This document shows positions 62,765 through 63,680 of a DNA stretch of 63,680 nucleotides, one piece after another. The stretch's first letter is position 1; each line of letters begins with the position of its first letter. Below the pieces are notes generated by a model. The model saw only the letters and a list, made by a program, of their open reading frames with translations. It was not told where the DNA came from and searched no databases. This stretch comes from UBA2108 sp963925495 (GTDB lineage: Bacteria; Bacteroidota; Bacteroidia; Flavobacteriales_G; Salibacteraceae), in contig CAWUST010000020.1 of the NCBI GenBank assembly GCA_963925495.1, forward strand, positions 1-63,680. Reading direction: 5' to 3'. The position numbers and the translations under genes are program-made.

Positions 62765-63223
62765 CTAATTTCCCAGACTTCTAACATTTTGTTGGTTTTG
62801 GGCATTTAGTTTTGTTTTGAATCCACTTGTCCACCCCACAAAGTAACCAGGAATACCTAGCGCTTGTTGAGCCCAACGGTACAAACTAAAAACATCGGTA
62901 TGTTTAATAATTAGTCCATCTTTAAATTCAAAATAGGCAGTAATTTTATTGCGTACATACCTACCTGTTTTGCTAAATGTATAAAGCGCTTGCCAACTCG
63001 CAATGCCTGTATTTTCAGTGGCTTCAATGTTTGAATAGGTAACGCGCATTCCTTTGTATTTTTGACTTTCACACAACATACGCCACATGTCTGAAGCTTT
63101 ATCTCCGTTTAATACACCAAAAGCAGGATCTTCAAAAACAACATCTTTGTGATAGCATTCTGCCATAGTTTCAGCATCTAATTCTGCAAGGGCATTGTAA
63201 AATTTTTCAATTATTTTATCCAT
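62765..63223 (-). CDS. NTF2-like / SnoaL-like domain protein
   Basis: Start set at ATG 63221-63223 (MDKIIEKFYNALAELDAETM); an upstream in-frame start at 63262 would add 13 residues not expected in the family. About 152 residues. The first 120 form the NTF2-like fold: FYNALAELDAETMAECYHKDVVFEDPAFG, SNIEATENTGIASWQALYTFSKTGR, KITAYFEFKDGLIIKHTDVFSLYRWAQQALG. The last segment includes WTSGFKTKLNAQNQQ. SnoaL-like proteins include small ligand-binding proteins and isomerases; no catalytic set is evident. Confidence 0.8.
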   Translation of the reverse strand: MDKIIEKFYNALAELDAETMAECYHKDVVFEDPAFGVLNGDKASDMWRMLCESQKYKGMRVTYSNIEATENTGIASWQALYTFSKTGRYVRNKITAYFEFKDGLIIKHTDVFSLYRWAQQALGIPGYFVGWTSGFKTKLNAQNQQNVRSLGN

Positions 63224-63335
63224 GTTTTTGTTTCTAATTGGAAATTTTAAAACTTTGGACAACTAAAGCAATTAAGATAGCCGATAATTGGTGTTTCTCC
63301 TTGTTTCTAATTCAATAAGTTGACCATTATCACAT

Positions 63336-63680
63336 TTAATATTTACTTCTAAGACCCAACATTTTTATTGCAGTTACAGCGGCTTCATCGCCTTTATTCC
63401 CATGTATTCCTCCAGAACGGGCTCTTGATTGCTCAATATTGTCGTCCGTTAAAACACCAAATATTACTGGTTTACTGTATTTTAATGAAACATCTTTTAT
63501 TCCTTGTGAAACTCCACTACATACGTAATCGAAATGGGCAGTTTCTCCTCGGATTACACTTCCTAAACAAATAACTGAATCTACGTCAGTATGTTCTAAT
63601 AACCACTGCGCAGCTAAGGGTAACTCGAAGCTCCCCGGTATAAACTGGACAATAATATTTTTCTCTAAAACGCCATGTTT
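63336..63680 (-). CDS. ribH: 6,7-dimethyl-8-ribityllumazine synthase (5' end beyond window)
   Basis: The reverse frame runs from the right edge to TAA at 63336-63338, 114 residues of the C-terminal part. VQFIPGSFELPLAAQWL matches the substrate-binding region, CLGSVIRGETAHFDYVCS holds the catalytic His, PVIFGVLTDDNIEQSRARSGG and NKGDEAAVTAIKM complete the family signature. Lumazine synthase joins the pyrimidine and 3,4-dihydroxy-2-butanone-4-phosphate, product of the RibBA protein at 43 kb. No ATG lies in the visible part, so the start is outside the window. Confidence 0.95.
   Translation of the reverse strand, partial: KHGVLEKNIIVQFIPGSFELPLAAQWLLEHTDVDSVICLGSVIRGETAHFDYVCSGVSQGIKDVSLKYSKPVIFGVLTDDNIEQSRARSGGIHGNKGDEAAVTAIKMLGLRSKY

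Noticed and set aside
1..63680. tRNA, rRNA, CRISPR, transposase or phage genes
   Set aside because: I scanned by eye for cloverleaf arms, repeat-spacer arrays and transposase motifs on both strands and found none; no claim is made beyond that.

Overview
The window is AT-rich, densely coded bacterial chromosome from the phylum Bacteroidota, most likely a member of the Flavobacteriales or a near relative. The evidence is the gene content: two type IX secretion (T9SS) substrates with different C-terminal sorting domains, a PorP/SprF-like protein, a PorE-like TPR/PD40/OmpA protein, a carboxypeptidase-regulatory-domain TonB receptor, and DUF4476 and DUF4105 proteins. Several genes also have -7 boxes of the Bacteroidota type TAnnTTTG and no strong Shine-Dalgarno sequence. 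I see no rRNA, tRNA, CRISPR array, transposase or prophage.

Layout. 1-9.4 kb: end of an enoyl-CoA hydratase, a two-domain 3-hydroxyacyl-CoA dehydrogenase, a small acidic protein, a three-gene reverse block (DUF1295, DUF4476, secreted protein), a divergent ferredoxin / LuxC-like acyl-CoA reductase pair, then a T9SS type-B substrate joined to a PorP/SprF protein. 9.5-20.6 kb, all reverse: DUF4105 protein, a CDP-glucose 4,6-dehydratase cassette (rfbF-rfbG plus an epimerase-like cupin), a TonB receptor, a pseudogene, a flippase, an outer-membrane protein and a large lipoprotein. 20.9-24.2 kb: small membrane protein, queE, PorE-like protein. 24.2-34.5 kb: six large polytopic membrane proteins of glycosyltransferase-39/DUF2079 style, four forward and two reverse, then a T9SS type-A substrate. 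34.6-44.3 kb: monomeric isocitrate dehydrogenase, ffh flanked by a degenerate intergenic repeat, folD, an MBOAT/SGNH acyl-transfer pair, two gene relics, and ribBA. 44.4-51.9 kb: a Cys/Lys-rich peptide, rhomboid protease, HAD phosphatase, class IV aminotransferase, YqgE, MiaE, aminoacyl-histidine dipeptidase, an OMP pseudogene and an Na+/H+ antiporter. 52.1-55.6 kb: a five-gene operon alternating two unrecognised exported families (A-B-A-B-A), closed by a strong terminator. 55.7-63.7 kb: two more gene relics, an outer-membrane protein, tsaD, a TamB-like giant, an NTF2-like protein and the 3' part of ribH.

The most promising candidate for an undescribed system is the A-B-A-B-A operon at 52114-55562: three paralogous small exported proteins with a conserved cysteine pair, interleaved with two paralogous lipoproteins. 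A second theme is gene decay. At least four intergenic gaps hold recognisable but frameshifted or stop-interrupted genes (15882-16202, 42403-42755, 49767-50242, 55864-56309) that are too broken to appear as open reading frames. Two long genes (the lipoprotein at about 20.6 kb and TamB at about 58.2 kb) have their signal or anchor sequence upstream of any ATG, GTG or TTG codon, with an ATT codon just downstream of a promoter-like box.
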